A stretch of DNA of 63,919 nt, taken from contig QJYK01000324.1 in the NCBI GenBank assembly GCA_003248075.1, positions 1 to 63,919 of the forward strand, written 5' to 3'. A program made the position numbers and the translations under genes. Within the stretch, counting starts at the first letter, position 1. The number at the start of each line of letters is the position of its first letter. The DNA is from Gemmatimonadota bacterium. Its GTDB lineage: Bacteria > Gemmatimonadota > Gemmatimonadetes > Longimicrobiales > Gaopeijiaceae. Below are positions 17,062 through 26,612 of this stretch, piece by piece. The notes below the pieces were generated by a model, which had not been told where the DNA came from, searched no databases, and saw only the letters and a list, made by a program, of their open reading frames with translations.

Positions 17062-17742
17062 CTAGCGGACCTGGAAGGTAATCGGGAACGATACCCAAAC
17101 CGGCACCTTCTTGTCCCGGTTCAGCGCCGGCGAGAAGCGGTACACCGCCGAGACGTTCAACGCCGCGTCGTCCAAGGCCTGGTGACCGGATGACTGATCG
17201 ATCCTGCGGTCCTGGACCTGGCCGTTCTCGTCGATGAAGAAGTAGACCCTCACGGTGCCGCCGATGCCGGCATCACGCAATAGCGGCGGATATTCACGCT
17301 CCATCGCCCGCACCACCTCGTCGCGATTCAGGATGGAGGGAGCCACGGTGAACGGCGTGAACGTCGGAGCCGCCGAAATGTCCGCGGTGCGCTCCTCGGG
17401 CGGCGGCGGAAGATCCTCCACCGGATTTTCTTCGAAGGTCGTGGGCGCGATCGTGATGTCCTCGTCGATGTTGGCCTCCGCGATCACCGGCGTGGCCGGG
17501 CGCGCGATCGCCTGTGGCGGCGGCGGGATCTCGATCTCGGGCGGGAGCTCGATGGTCTCCAGCTCCTCGGAGGTGAAGGACATGTCCTCCGCCGTGAGCT
17601 CGGGCCAGAAGGCGAACACGGCGAAGTGGATCACGGTCGCCGCGATCATGGAGGCCCAGAACCAGCTGCTGAAGGACTTCTTCAGCCGGTCGTTGGCCGT
17701 CTCCATCGTCGTGACGTCGGGTGCGGCTTCAGCTGCGCTCAT
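17062..17742 (-). CDS. tonB: TonB family energy-transducing protein
   Basis: A 226-residue protein with a short cytoplasmic start, one transmembrane helix (about 25-45, WASMIAATVIHFAVFAF, including the conserved His of TonB anchors), a Pro/Glu-rich periplasmic spacer (70-120) and a C-terminal TonB domain (about 140-226, YPPLLRDAGIGGTVRVYFFID with ALNVSAVYRFSPAL). It transmits proton-motive force from ExbB/ExbD to outer-membrane TonB-dependent receptors. The ATG overlaps the exbD stop in an ATGA. It is the last gene of the exbB-exbD-exbD-tonB operon; no receptor gene is in the window. Confidence 0.92.
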   Translation of the reverse strand: MSAAEAAPDVTTMETANDRLKKSFSSWFWASMIAATVIHFAVFAFWPELTAEDMSFTSEELETIELPPEIEIPPPPQAIARPATPVIAEANIDEDITIAPTTFEENPVEDLPPPPEERTADISAAPTFTPFTVAPSILNRDEVVRAMEREYPPLLRDAGIGGTVRVYFFIDENGQVQDRRIDQSSGHQALDDAALNVSAVYRFSPALNRDKKVPVWVSFPITFQVR

Positions 17743-18185
17743 CGTCTTGCCCTCTGCATCTGCTGTTCGAGGAGAGCCGCGAACACGACCCGGACGACGC
17801 CTGCGGCCACGAGCTCCTTCTGGAGCTGGTCCATCAGGATGTAGGGCGTGTCACGGTCTCCGGCAATCGAGATCACCAGGGCGCGGTCCGACGCCGCGTA
17901 CAGCGGAGCGACCACCTGGGAGACCTCGTCCATCGAGTAGTTCTGATCGTTGATGTAGATCTTCCCGTCTTCCTCGATCCACACGTTGAGGATGTTCTTC
18001 TTCTTCTCGTCGACCTTCTGTGCGGCGGCTGCTTCCGGCCAGTCGATGGGCCGGGCGCGGTCGCTCGGGAAGACCGTGGTCACCATGAAGAAGATGAGGA
18101 GCAGAAAGGCGATGTCGGCCAGCGAGGACGAGGGAATCTCCTCGGAGGCCTTGGACCGCTTCTGAAATCCCTTGCGTCCGGCCAT
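17739..18185 (-). CDS. exbD: ExbD/TolR family biopolymer transporter, second copy
   Basis: A 148-residue ExbD/TolR protein: basic cytoplasmic N-terminus, one transmembrane helix carrying the essential Asp (SLADIAFLLLIFFMVTT, about 22-38), and a periplasmic domain containing DRDTPYILMDQLQKEL and an Arg-rich end. With ExbB it forms the proton channel driving TonB. It differs considerably from the preceding ExbD copy in the periplasmic domain, so the two may form a mixed complex. It is 4 bases after the first exbD and overlaps tonB. Confidence 0.9.
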   Translation of the reverse strand: MAGRKGFQKRSKASEEIPSSSLADIAFLLLIFFMVTTVFPSDRARPIDWPEAAAAQKVDEKKKNILNVWIEEDGKIYINDQNYSMDEVSQVVAPLYAASDRALVISIAGDRDTPYILMDQLQKELVAAGVVRVVFAALLEQQMQRARR

Positions 18186-18189
18186 TCCG

Positions 18190-18615
18190 TCAGTTCTCCA
18201 GGATCTGGAGGGAGATTCGTTCGGCGTTGGCGCTGTGCAGAGCGTCCAGCACGGCGATCATGAAGCGGTAGGGCGCGTCGGGATGCGTCTTCACGGCCGC
18301 GATCAGGTTCGTGTTGGCGGCCACCTCCTGACGCCAGACGCCCTCGATCTCCTGGGCGCGAAGCGTCTGGATCTGCTGGCTCTCGCCCCGCTTCACCTCG
18401 ACCATCCCGTTCGGTTGGACGATCAGGTGCAGGATGTTCTTCTGGCTCACCTGCACCTGCTCCGACTCCTCCGGGAGCACGATGGCCAACCCCTTGTCCT
18501 TGGGGAAGACCGTCGTGACCAGGAAGAAGATCAGCAGCAGGAAGGCGATGTCGGCCATCGACGAGGTGGGGATCTCGTCACTGACGCCGGACTTCTTCTT
18601 GTTCAGAACCGCCAT
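18190..18615 (-). CDS. exbD: ExbD/TolR family biopolymer transporter, first copy
   Basis: A 141-residue ExbD/TolR protein with a basic start (VLNKKKSG), the proton-path Asp in the single membrane helix (SSMADIAFLLLIFFLVTT) and a periplasmic domain ending ISLQILEN. Tandem divergent exbD genes behind one exbB are usual in Bacteroidota and Gemmatimonadota. It lies 54 bases after exbB and 4 bases before the second copy. Confidence 0.9.
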   Translation of the reverse strand: MAVLNKKKSGVSDEIPTSSMADIAFLLLIFFLVTTVFPKDKGLAIVLPEESEQVQVSQKNILHLIVQPNGMVEVKRGESQQIQTLRAQEIEGVWRQEVAANTNLIAAVKTHPDAPYRFMIAVLDALHSANAERISLQILEN

Positions 18616-18669
18616 GGATTGCGACCTCGTCCTTTGACTGCAGGTACCGGATGGGGGCCGTAAAGGTTC

Positions 18670-19341
18670 CTACTCGGCAGTCGCCTTCACGATTTGGATG
18701 CGACCCGATTTCTCCAGATCCCACGCGAGATTGATGATCTTCTGAGCACCCTGCTCCATGTCCACGATCAGCTGATCGATACGGGTGACGAAGAAGTTGT
18801 ACGCGATGTTGACCGGTACGGCGATGATGAGGCCCGCGGCCGTCGTCAGGAGCGCGACCTTGATGCCGCCGGCCACCAGGGTCGGGTCGACATCACCCGC
18901 CGCCTCGATCGCGCCGAAGGCCAGGATCATCCCGGCGACCGTGCCGAGGAAGCCCATGAGGGGCGCTACGTTCGCGATGGTGGCAAGGATCACCAGGCCC
19001 CGCTCGAGGAAGCCGAGCTCGATGGTCCCGGTGGTCGCGACCGCTTTCTCGATCTCGCCCTCGACCAGCTTCCGGTTCCGGATCCGACGCAGCCCGACCA
19101 GCAGGATGGCGGCGGCGGGTCCCGGGGTATCGGCGGCGATCCTCATGGCCTCGTCGATGTTGCCGCCCAGGGCTGCGCCCTCGACGTCCTGAAGCACTCG
19201 GGCGGTGCCGTGGTGCGCCTGAAAGAGCGTCCAGGCCTTGGCGATGATCACACCGAGCGCGATCAGCGAGCACAGGACGAGGGGATACATCATCCAGCCC
19301 CCGTCGGCGAAGAGCGACAGCAGTTGGTACTGGGTGCCCAC
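18670..19341 (-). CDS. exbB: ExbB/TolQ/MotA family proton channel protein
   Basis: A 223-residue inner-membrane protein with three helices (about 13-37, 108-135, 150-180), including APLMGFLGTVAGMILAF and TTAAGLIIAVPVNIAYNFF, the characteristic ExbB/TolQ segments. It assembles with ExbD to convert proton flow into movement of TonB. The GTG start is supported by an AGGAG 10 bases upstream. First gene of the operon, following the promoter at 19407-19436. Confidence 0.92.
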   Translation of the reverse strand: MGTQYQLLSLFADGGWMMYPLVLCSLIALGVIIAKAWTLFQAHHGTARVLQDVEGAALGGNIDEAMRIAADTPGPAAAILLVGLRRIRNRKLVEGEIEKAVATTGTIELGFLERGLVILATIANVAPLMGFLGTVAGMILAFGAIEAAGDVDPTLVAGGIKVALLTTAAGLIIAVPVNIAYNFFVTRIDQLIVDMEQGAQKIINLAWDLEKSGRIQIVKATAE

Positions 19342-19406
19342 GGAAGGCTCGCTCCTGAAATTCGTTGCGGCCTGGGACTCGCCGGGCCAAGAAGAAGAAC
19401 CGGGCC

Positions 19407-19436
19407 AATCTACGGGCGTCGCGAGACACGTGTCAA
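19407..19436 (-). promoter_or_regulatory. sigma-70-like promoter of the exbB-exbD-exbD-tonB operon
   Basis: On the minus strand a perfect TTGACA (19431-19436) is followed after 18 bases by TAGATT (19407-19412; 4 of 6 to TATAAT). It lies in the 137-base gap between cdaA and exbB, pointing at exbB, about 65 bases before the start codon. No iron-type operator was recognised by eye. Confidence 0.7.
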
Positions 19437-19478
19437 CGCGACTTTCGCCTTCCCGTACGTGGCTCCCGCCGCCGTCTT

Positions 19479-20285
19479 TCAGGCCTTGGCCGGCGCCGCC
19501 GCGAGGGCCGCTCCGCGTGTCTCGGGCAGGGCTCCGGAAAGGATCTGGCGTAGCCGATCGGAGGTCACGCCGCGCTCGAGGCGCCCGCCGACGGCGATCG
19601 AGACCTGGGACGTCTCCTCACTGACGACGATCACGATGGCATCGGTCTCCTCGCTCATCCCCAGCGCGGCCCGATGGCGCGTGCCCAGCGATCGGTCGGA
19701 TACGGAAGACTGGGTGAGCGGGAGGATGGCTCCGGCCGTGGTGATCACGTCCCCGCTGATGAGGATGGCACCGTCGTGCAGCGGCGAGTACGGGGTGAAG
19801 ATGGTGGTGATCATCTCCGCGGAGACCCTGGCGTCCACCGGGTTCCCGGTCTCGGCGTACTCCTCCAGGCCGACCTCGCGCTCCAGGGCGAGGATCGCTC
19901 CCACGCGGCTGCGCGAGAGCCGCTCGACCGCCTCGACGACCTCGTCGGTGACCTTGCTTCCCTCGAGCCGCTGGAAGGCACGAAGGAGCCGGCTGCGACC
20001 CAGCCGCGCGAGCGCCGCGCGCAGCTCCGGCTGGAAGACGACCAGGGCCGCGATGGCGCCGTACTGGAACAGTTGCTCCAGCAAAAGCCGGATGAGGATC
20101 AGGTCGAAGAGACGCGCCACGCCGTAGGAAACGGCGAGCAGGACGACCCCGAGCAGGATCTGCATCGCCCGGGTGCGTTGGATCACCAGGAGAATGCGGT
20201 ACAGCAAAAAGGCCACGAGGAGGATCTCGAAGAGATCCGTCCACCCTGGCCTGAGGAGAAGCAGCTCTTCCCAGATCCCGCTCAA
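19479..20285 (-). CDS. cdaA: diadenylate cyclase CdaA
   Basis: A 268-residue c-di-AMP synthase, joining two ATP. Three N-terminal hydrophobic helices (about 15-90) are followed by a DAC domain with LHDGAILI (DGA motif) and GTRHRAALG (RHR motif), both catalytic. The start is a TTG forming TTGA with the folP stop; no ATG gives the membrane segment a natural beginning. The usual partners cdaR (YbbR) and glmM are missing; instead cdaA is the last gene of the tilS-hpt-ftsH-folP run. c-di-AMP commonly controls potassium and osmotic balance, and the enzyme should face the cytoplasm at the inner membrane. Confidence 0.92.
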   Translation of the reverse strand: MSGIWEELLLLRPGWTDLFEILLVAFLLYRILLVIQRTRAMQILLGVVLLAVSYGVARLFDLILIRLLLEQLFQYGAIAALVVFQPELRAALARLGRSRLLRAFQRLEGSKVTDEVVEAVERLSRSRVGAILALEREVGLEEYAETGNPVDARVSAEMITTIFTPYSPLHDGAILISGDVITTAGAILPLTQSSVSDRSLGTRHRAALGMSEETDAIVIVVSEETSQVSIAVGGRLERGVTSDRLRQILSGALPETRGAALAAAPAKA

Positions 20286-21145
20286 CGCCCATCCTCCCCT
20301 GAACGGGCCGGAGCCTTCTCGATGGCTTCGGCCACGGCGAGCGCTCGTACCACCGGCTCCACGTCGTGCACGCGGAAGATCCGTGCGCCCCGAAGATACG
20401 CCACGACGCAAGCCGCGACCGTACCGGCCAGGCGATCCCCGGGAGGCACGTCGAGGATCGCGCCCAGAAAGCTCTTGCGGCTCGGCCCCACGAGCACGGG
20501 GAACCCCAAGTCGTTAATGCAATCGAGCCTTCGCAACACCTCCAGGCTCTGGCCCGGGCGCTTCGCGAACCCGAGGCCGGGATCCACGACGATGTTCGGA
20601 TCGCCCACGCCAGCCTCACGCGCCCGGGTCACCGCCAGAGCAAGCTCCGACCGGACCTCCTCGACCACGTCCGCGTAGTGGGCGCGCCCGGCCATCGTGC
20701 CCGGGGTCCCGCGCATGTGCATGAGCACCACACCCGCCTGGGCTTCGGCGACCACGGCGGGCATCTGCGGGTCCCACGAGAGACCCGAAACGTCGTTGAC
20801 GATGGCCGCGCCGGCGTCCAGCGCCCGCCGCGCGACCGAGGCATGCCGGGTATCAATGGAGATGGGCACGGGGAGGCGAGCGGCGGCGCTCTCGACGAAC
20901 GGGAGGACCCGGAGCGCCTCCACCTCCGGGGCCACCTCGGCCGCACCCGGGCGCGTGGACTCACCCCCGACGTCGATCAGGCCGGCGCCCTGATCCGCGA
21001 GCCTCTCCGCCTCGTCGAGCGCATGCTGGACGTCTCGGATCCGCCCGCCGTCGGAGAACGAATCCGGCGTCAGGTTGAGCACACCCATGACGACCGGGCG
21101 TCCGAGGGCGATGCATCCGCCCCGGATCGCCCAGCCCGGGGTCAC
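20282..21145 (-). CDS. folP: dihydropteroate synthase
   Basis: A 287-residue TIM barrel condensing p-aminobenzoate with hydroxymethyl-dihydropterin diphosphate in folate synthesis, the target of sulfonamides. Family signatures are [15 protein letters not shown] (pterin and PABA loop 1), [12 protein letters not shown] (loop 2), [25 protein letters not shown] and GPSRKSFLG. The GTG start overlaps the ftsH stop in GTGA and the gene overlaps cdaA in TTGA, so it is tightly coupled on both sides. Residues are as expected for a functional enzyme. Confidence 0.95.
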   Translation of the reverse strand: MTPGWAIRGGCIALGRPVVMGVLNLTPDSFSDGGRIRDVQHALDEAERLADQGAGLIDVGGESTRPGAAEVAPEVEALRVLPFVESAAARLPVPISIDTRHASVARRALDAGAAIVNDVSGLSWDPQMPAVVAEAQAGVVLMHMRGTPGTMAGRAHYADVVEEVRSELALAVTRAREAGVGDPNIVVDPGLGFAKRPGQSLEVLRRLDCINDLGFPVLVGPSRKSFLGAILDVPPGDRLAGTVAACVVAYLRGARIFRVHDVEPVVRALAVAEAIEKAPARSGEDGR

Positions 21146-23166
21146 GAAGGATCGATCTCCTCGCCGGGTGTGTCGGTGAAGCCGGGAGCGGGCCCCGGCA
21201 GAGGTCCCTCCCCGCCTGGAAGCGTGAGAGGCTTGGCCGGCGCCGAGGCGGGCCGGGCCTGTTGGCCGGGCTCGATGGATTTGATCGGCCCCGGGCTCGG
21301 CATCGGGGGGAGCCGCTCTCCGCGCTCGAGGGTCTCGATCTGGTCGCGATCCAGCGTCTCGCGCTCCAGGAGCGTGGCCGCGATGGTCTCGAGCAGCTCG
21401 CGGTTCTGTTCCAGGACCTGGCGGGCTCGGTCGTGTGCCTCGTCCAGGATCCGCTTCAACTCCTGGTCCACCTGCCTCGCGGTGTGCTCCGACACCTGGC
21501 GCCGCTGGGTGATCTCGCGCCCCAGGAAGACCTCGTGCTCGGAGTCGCCGATGGCCACGAGCCCGATGACCTCACTCATGCCGAACTGGGTCACCATGCG
21601 TCGCGCCATCGCCGTCGCGCGCTCGATATCGTTGCCCGCGCCGGTGGTGACGTCGTTCTCGCCGAAGATCATCTCCTCCGCGACGCGACCCCCGAAGAGC
21701 ATCGCCAGCTGACCCTCCATCCACTCCTTCCGATACGAGTGCCGATCCTCCTCCGGTAGGCTGGCCGTGATGCCGAGCGCCCGCCCCCGGGGGACGATCG
21801 TCACCTTGTGGACCGGATCGAGCCCCGGGATCTTCAGCCCCAGGACCGCGTGGCCGGCCTCGTGGTACGCGGTGAGCCTTCGCTCACGCTCGGTGAGGAC
21901 GAGGCTACGGCGTTCGGTTCCGAGCATGACCTTGTCCTTGGCCTGCTCGAAGTCGTCCATCGACACCTTGTCGACCCCGCGGCGCGCCGCGAGCAGCGCC
22001 GCCTCGTTGCACACGTTGGCGAGGTCGGCTCCGCTCATGCCCGGCGTGCCGCGGGCGATCAGGCCCAGCTCGACGTCGTCGGCGAGCGGGAGCTTCTTGG
22101 CGTGGACGCGCAGGATGCCTTCACGTCCCCTCACGTCGGGCGCGTCCACGACCACTTGGCGATCGAAGCGTCCCGGGCGCAGGAGCGCTGGGTCCAGCAC
22201 GTCGGGTCGGTTCGTGGCCGCCAGGAGGATGACGCCTTCGTTGGACTCGAAGCCGTCCATCTCCACCAGGAGGGCGTTCAGGGTCTGCTCGCGCTCGTCG
22301 TGTCCGCCCCCGAGCCCCGCGCCACGATGACGTCCGACGGCGTCGATCTCGTCCACGAAGATGATGCACGGCGCGTGGGCCTTCCCCTGCTCGAAGAGGT
22401 CCCGCACCCGTGAGGCGCCCACACCGACGAACATCTCGACGAAGTCCGACCCCGACATCTGGAAGAACGGCCGCCCGGCCTCACCCGCGACGGCGCGCGC
22501 GAGCAGGGTCTTGCCCGTGCCCGGCGGGCCCACCAGCAGCACGCCCTTGGGCAGGCGACCGCCGAGCCGCGAGAACTTCGCCGGGTCCTTCAGGAACTCG
22601 ATGATCTCCTGGAGCTCCTCCTTCGCCTCGTCGGCCCCCGCCACGTCCGAGAACGTGACCTTGGGCGTGTCGGGGCTGATCAGCTTGGCCTTGGACCGAC
22701 CGAACTGGAAGGCGCGGTTGCCCCCTCCCTGCATCGTGCGGAAGATCCAGAGCCAGAACGCGATGAAGAGAAGCCAGGGGAGCGCGCCGAGCAGGAAGGT
22801 CCCCCATCCCGCCTGGGGTGCTTCGGAGTTGATGATGACGTTCTTGGCCTCGAGCTCGGACACGATCTGGACGTCTGGCGGCAGCGTCAGATCGAAGTGG
22901 ATCAGGTCCTTGCCGTCCCGTACCACGGGAGCGCGGAGCTCACCCTCGAGCTTGGTGCCCTTGAACGTCACCTCGTGGATGTTCCCGGCGGCGAGCTGCT
23001 CCTTGAACTCCGTGTAGTTGAAGTCCGCGGCCGCTTCCCCCGGCCCGCGCACGAGCTGGAGGGCCACCACGAACATCAACACCATGAGGATCCAGAAGGC
23101 GGCCGTCTTGGACAGTCGGGCCCAGCGGGATCCGTCGTCGGGTCGTAGCGGGTCGTGTTCTGGCAT
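21142..23166 (-). CDS. ftsH: ATP-dependent membrane zinc protease FtsH
   Basis: A 674-residue AAA+ protease degrading unfolded or regulatory membrane and cytoplasmic proteins. Two transmembrane helices (about 22-42 and 122-142) flank a periplasmic domain; the AAA+ domain has GPPGTGKT and FVDEIDAVG, with the pore motif [14 protein letters not shown]; the zinc site is HEAGH in [11 protein letters not shown]. The C-terminal 60 residues form a Pro/Gly-rich tail longer than usual. The ATG at 23166 gives the standard N-terminus. Located in the conserved tilS-hpt-ftsH order, 32 bases after hpt. Confidence 0.96.
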   Translation of the reverse strand: MPEHDPLRPDDGSRWARLSKTAAFWILMVLMFVVALQLVRGPGEAAADFNYTEFKEQLAAGNIHEVTFKGTKLEGELRAPVVRDGKDLIHFDLTLPPDVQIVSELEAKNVIINSEAPQAGWGTFLLGALPWLLFIAFWLWIFRTMQGGGNRAFQFGRSKAKLISPDTPKVTFSDVAGADEAKEELQEIIEFLKDPAKFSRLGGRLPKGVLLVGPPGTGKTLLARAVAGEAGRPFFQMSGSDFVEMFVGVGASRVRDLFEQGKAHAPCIIFVDEIDAVGRHRGAGLGGGHDEREQTLNALLVEMDGFESNEGVILLAATNRPDVLDPALLRPGRFDRQVVVDAPDVRGREGILRVHAKKLPLADDVELGLIARGTPGMSGADLANVCNEAALLAARRGVDKVSMDDFEQAKDKVMLGTERRSLVLTERERRLTAYHEAGHAVLGLKIPGLDPVHKVTIVPRGRALGITASLPEEDRHSYRKEWMEGQLAMLFGGRVAEEMIFGENDVTTGAGNDIERATAMARRMVTQFGMSEVIGLVAIGDSEHEVFLGREITQRRQVSEHTARQVDQELKRILDEAHDRARQVLEQNRELLETIAATLLERETLDRDQIETLERGERLPPMPSPGPIKSIEPGQQARPASAPAKPLTLPGGEGPLPGPAPGFTDTPGEEIDPS

Positions 23167-23198
23167 CGTTCTCGGTATTCGGTGGAGCCGCGGCTCTC

Positions 23199-23747
23199 TT
23201 AAATGCTGGCGATGTACGGCAAATGGCGAAAGTCTTCGGCGTAGTCCAGCCCATACCCCACGAGGAACTCGTTGGGTGCCTCGAAGCCGATCCAGCGCGG
23301 CTCGTGGGCGGGCGACGACACCCGCTTGTGCAACAGCGCGCACACCTCGAGGCTCGCCGGATCCCGCTCTCTGAGGCGTGGAAGCAGCCGCTCCAGGGTC
23401 GCGCCGCTGTCCACGATGTCCTCTACGAGAACGACGGCCCTTCCTTCAAGGGACGCCTCGGCATCGTACAGGAGGCGTACGTCGCCGGAGGAGACCTTTT
23501 CCTTCGCGTAGCTCGAGGCGACCAGGAAGTCGACGTGCAGCGGCAGGTCGATGGCGCGCACGAGGTCGGCCACGAACAGGAAGGACCCCTTGAGGAGACC
23601 CACGACGAGCAGCCGGTCGGTCGCGGTGTACGCCCGGGAGATCTCCGCACCCATCTCGGCGACCCGGGCCTTGATCTCCTCCTCGGAGAAGACGACGCGC
23701 CGGAGCTGTTGTCCTCCGAGCTTCGTATCGTCAAGCGACGTCGGCAT
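23199..23747 (-). CDS. hpt: hypoxanthine phosphoribosyltransferase
   Basis: A 182-residue type I phosphoribosyltransferase that salvages hypoxanthine/guanine with PRPP. The PRPP loop [14 protein letters not shown] (about 105-118), the PPi loop LLKGSFLF and the purine-contacting [18 protein letters not shown] segment are all present. Its start lies 17 bases inside the end of tilS, so the pair is translationally coupled. tilS and hpt neighbours are conserved widely in bacteria. Confidence 0.94.
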   Translation of the reverse strand: MPTSLDDTKLGGQQLRRVVFSEEEIKARVAEMGAEISRAYTATDRLLVVGLLKGSFLFVADLVRAIDLPLHVDFLVASSYAKEKVSSGDVRLLYDAEASLEGRAVVLVEDIVDSGATLERLLPRLRERDPASLEVCALLHKRVSSPAHEPRWIGFEAPNEFLVGYGLDYAEDFRHLPYIASI

Positions 23748-25089
23748 GCGCGATCTCGACGGTGAGGGCTTCCTGGTCCCCTTCGGGATGTGCGTCTCGC
23801 GAGCGCGCCACGCCCACGACCCAGAGGACGCGTCCCGTGGCGTCGGCGAGCACCGGTACCTCCGCTCGGCGTGCGGCCGGAACCCGCGCCTCCAACAGCA
23901 GCTTCTTCACCTTCTTCGTCCCGTACTCCATCCGCAACCGGTCGCCCGGCTCACGTCCCCTCACGACCAGGGGAAACCGCACGGCATCGACCGACAACCG
24001 CTCGGCGCCCGGAGCTCCCCGGCCCCTCCCCCAACGTACCCGCCACGGGATCCCTCCGATCCTCGCCACGGCTGACCCCTCCCCGGAGTCCGCGATCACG
24101 ACGGGGACCTCGCCCGCTCGCGGTCGCGACGCCACCAGCACGAGTCGCCCCAGGTCGCGGCGCAGCTCCAGCCGGCCACACGGCCGCATGTGGCGGCCGC
24201 TGGAGCCCGAGCTAGTAAACTCCACCGCCAGGTGGGTTCCGGCCTCCGACAGCCGCCCGCCGAGCTCGGCGGCGAGGTCTCTCAGCAGGCGTCCCCGCAC
24301 GGAGGGATGGAGCTCCAGCAGCGCGCCCCTGTCCATCGAGAACCCGTTCGTTTCGTCGCGCACGCCGGCCATCTTCCGAAGCGTGCCGGAGAGACTCCCC
24401 CAAGCCGACTCCTCTTCAGCCGCGCGGCGGGCCAGGCGCCTCAGGGATCGTCGCGCCGCCGGGGCCACCCGGGCCTCGAGCTCAGGCAAGATCCGATGCC
24501 TGAGGACGTTGCGGGAGAAGGGCTCCACGTTGGTCGGATCCTCGCGCCAGCACAGCAGCGCGCCCTCGGCATAGGCCCGGATCTGTGCGCGGTCGAAGGG
24601 CAGCAACGGTCGCCAGAGGCCCGGTTCGCGACGTTCGCGGATACCGACCAGCCCTCGAGGCTCCCCGTCCCGGACCGCTCGGAAGAGGACCGTCTCGGCC
24701 TGGTCGTCGCCGTGGTGGGCCGTGGCGCACAGACGGGCTCCATGTTCGAGGCGCACGCGCTCCAGAAACGCGTACCGTGCCGATCGCGCCGCGGCCTCAC
24801 CGACCGGCGGCGCCCCCAGTCGCTCGCTCGCGAGGGGGATCTCCCAGGCCGTGCACACGCCCCGTACCCAGAGCGCGTCGGCGGCGCTGCCCTCGCGCAT
24901 GGCATGGTCGAGGTGTGCCGCGACGATCCCGAGCTCGGGAAGGCGCGTCGCGAAGCGGAGCAGATGCAGGAGCGCCATCGAATCGAGCCCGCCCGAGACG
25001 GCCACGACCACGCGATCCCCGTCGGAGACGTGGCCGCGCGCCCGCACGTGGGCGGCGAAGAGCTCCGCGAACGGCCGGTCCCTCGTCAC
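23731..25089 (-). CDS. tilS: tRNA(Ile)-lysidine synthetase
   Basis: A 452-residue enzyme that attaches lysine to C34 of the CAU-anticodon tRNA-Ile, letting it read AUA. The N-type ATP pyrophosphatase loop [11 protein letters not shown], the [13 protein letters not shown] segment and HHGDDQAET (catalytic) are present; a central helical domain and a C-terminal TilS domain (RVRW... [20 protein letters not shown]) follow. The GTG start at 25089 overlaps the gdpD stop in GTGA; the longer open frame upstream lies in gdpD. The tRNA at 31347-31420 also has a CAT anticodon. Confidence 0.93.
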   Translation of the reverse strand: MTRDRPFAELFAAHVRARGHVSDGDRVVVAVSGGLDSMALLHLLRFATRLPELGIVAAHLDHAMREGSAADALWVRGVCTAWEIPLASERLGAPPVGEAAARSARYAFLERVRLEHGARLCATAHHGDDQAETVLFRAVRDGEPRGLVGIRERREPGLWRPLLPFDRAQIRAYAEGALLCWREDPTNVEPFSRNVLRHRILPELEARVAPAARRSLRRLARRAAEEESAWGSLSGTLRKMAGVRDETNGFSMDRGALLELHPSVRGRLLRDLAAELGGRLSEAGTHLAVEFTSSGSSGRHMRPCGRLELRRDLGRLVLVASRPRAGEVPVVIADSGEGSAVARIGGIPWRVRWGRGRGAPGAERLSVDAVRFPLVVRGREPGDRLRMEYGTKKVKKLLLEARVPAARRAEVPVLADATGRVLWVVGVARSRDAHPEGDQEALTVEIAHADVA

Positions 25090-25922
25090 GACGGCTGCGG
25101 TCCGGGCGGGTGCGGGCGGCCGATCTCCTCCGTCAGCACACGCGCGAGCAGGTCGGGGCGGTCGGTCTGGATCCCGTCGACGCCCCACGCCAGAAGACGG
25201 CGCATCGTCTCGGGGTCGTCCACGGTCCACACCTGGACCGGCAGGTTCAGCCGGTGCGCCTCGCGAACGAACCGGGGCGTCACGATACGTCGTCCCTTCC
25301 AGTGCTCGGGGACCTGGAGGACGTCCGCCGCCGGAGTGTACGGCCCGCCCCGCGGAAGCCGATGCGAGAGGAGGAAGAGGAGCACGTGATGCCGGCTCGC
25401 ACCCCACGGCCCGGGGTATCCGCGGGCGCCGTGACGGTTCCTTTCGTACTCCGCCGCCACCAGGACCCGCTCCTCCGCGCCGTGGCGTCGCACCAGGTCG
25501 ACGAGCGGAGCTGCCACCGCCGACTCCTTCGCCTCGACGTTCAGGCGCGCGTGGGGGAAGGCGCGAAGCACGGTATCGAAGAGGGGAACGCTCACGCCGG
25601 TCCCCCGGAACGAGGCCGCCCCCGAGAGATCGCGGAAGTGGTACCCTGCGTCGAGTCCCGCCAGCTCGGCATATCGGAGCCGCGACACCGGTCCCGATCC
25701 GTCGGTGGTCCGATCCACCGTCGGGTCGTGGATCACCACCACCTCACCGTCCGCCGTCAGCCGCACATCGAGCTCGAGCATGTCGGCGCCCCACCAGGTC
25801 AACGCACGCTCGAACGCCACGAGGGTGTTTTCCGGAGCGAGCCCGGAGCCCCCACGGTGTGCCACCAGCAGGGGCGCCCCCGCCAGGTACACGCGGCCGG
25901 GGCGGGGCCGATGGAGGCTCAC
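25086..25922 (-). CDS. glycerophosphodiester phosphodiesterase
   Basis: A 278-residue GDPD-family TIM barrel hydrolysing glycerophosphodiesters to glycerol-3-phosphate and an alcohol. Metal and phosphate motifs are [39 protein letters not shown] and LNVEAKE; the C-terminal [26 protein letters not shown] is standard. No signal peptide is seen, suggesting a cytoplasmic enzyme of phospholipid turnover. GTG start; 22 bases after the preceding unknown gene. Confidence 0.92.
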   Translation of the reverse strand: MSLHRPRPGRVYLAGAPLLVAHRGGSGLAPENTLVAFERALTWWGADMLELDVRLTADGEVVVIHDPTVDRTTDGSGPVSRLRYAELAGLDAGYHFRDLSGAASFRGTGVSVPLFDTVLRAFPHARLNVEAKESAVAAPLVDLVRRHGAEERVLVAAEYERNRHGARGYPGPWGASRHHVLLFLLSHRLPRGGPYTPAADVLQVPEHWKGRRIVTPRFVREAHRLNLPVQVWTVDDPETMRRLLAWGVDGIQTDRPDLLARVLTEEIGRPHPPGPQPS

Positions 25923-25944
25923 ACCCAGGGGTCCATCCGGGGTG

Positions 25945-26460
25945 TCAGGCGGTCGCCCGGCTCTCGGCCTCCACGCGCTCGATTTCCGACATATCCAGCT
26001 CGTGGAACCTGTACAGCACCAGGTCGAGCAGACGACTCGTCATGTCCAGCTCCAACGGGATGCGCTCGACGTCGTCCTCGTCGTCGGTCACGCCGTCCTC
26101 GAGGTCGACGACCCGGGAGGCCAGGAAGCTCAGGATGTCCTCCACCACCTCCGGCCGCGGGCTTGCGGGAGCCTTTGCATCGGGCATGACCTCGGTGAGC
26201 AGGAGACCTCTCACGAACGCCAGGAAACCGGGAAAGGTCAGCTCCGCGAGGGGCCCCTCCTCGAGGGCTTCCTCGTCGGTGACGTGCTCCCACTCGAGCT
26301 CGTTCCAGTAGAGGTCCTCCGCCTCCTCCAGGAGGAAGGTGCGCACCTTCGAGGACAGGGGCGGACGCGGGCCCGTCTGGGGCTGGCCCAGAGCGCGCCC
26401 GAGCAGACGCTCGAGACGCCCTCGGCGGCTGGCGAGCAGCGTGCTGACGCGGTCGGTCAT
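25945..26460 (-). CDS. conserved-looking protein of unknown function
   Basis: A 171-residue soluble, acidic protein, not recognised. It contains Glu/Asp-rich helices ([18 protein letters not shown]) and a Leu-rich C-terminal helix ([23 protein letters not shown]) suggesting an all-helical fold. An N-terminal basic region ([15 protein letters not shown]) contrasts with the acidic body. The ATG at 26460 is chosen because the upstream extension is Arg/Pro-rich shadow sequence. It heads the gdpD-tilS-hpt-ftsH-folP-cdaA run and is divergent from the amidohydrolase, sharing a 152-base promoter region. Confidence 0.6.
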   Translation of the reverse strand: MTDRVSTLLASRRGRLERLLGRALGQPQTGPRPPLSSKVRTFLLEEAEDLYWNELEWEHVTDEEALEEGPLAELTFPGFLAFVRGLLLTEVMPDAKAPASPRPEVVEDILSFLASRVVDLEDGVTDDEDDVERIPLELDMTSRLLDLVLYRFHELDMSEIERVEAESRATA

Positions 26461-26612
26461 GAGAGGCACCTCGTGCGAGGAGGACTGGCCGGGCAGCCAA
26501 GATAGGCTCCCGGGGTGCCGGTGAAAACGCCCCCTGGACGACGCCGCGCTGGCGCCCGGTCGACGCCTGCCCGAAGTTGTGCGGCCCATCGTGATCCGTC
26601 CCGGGAGCTCCC

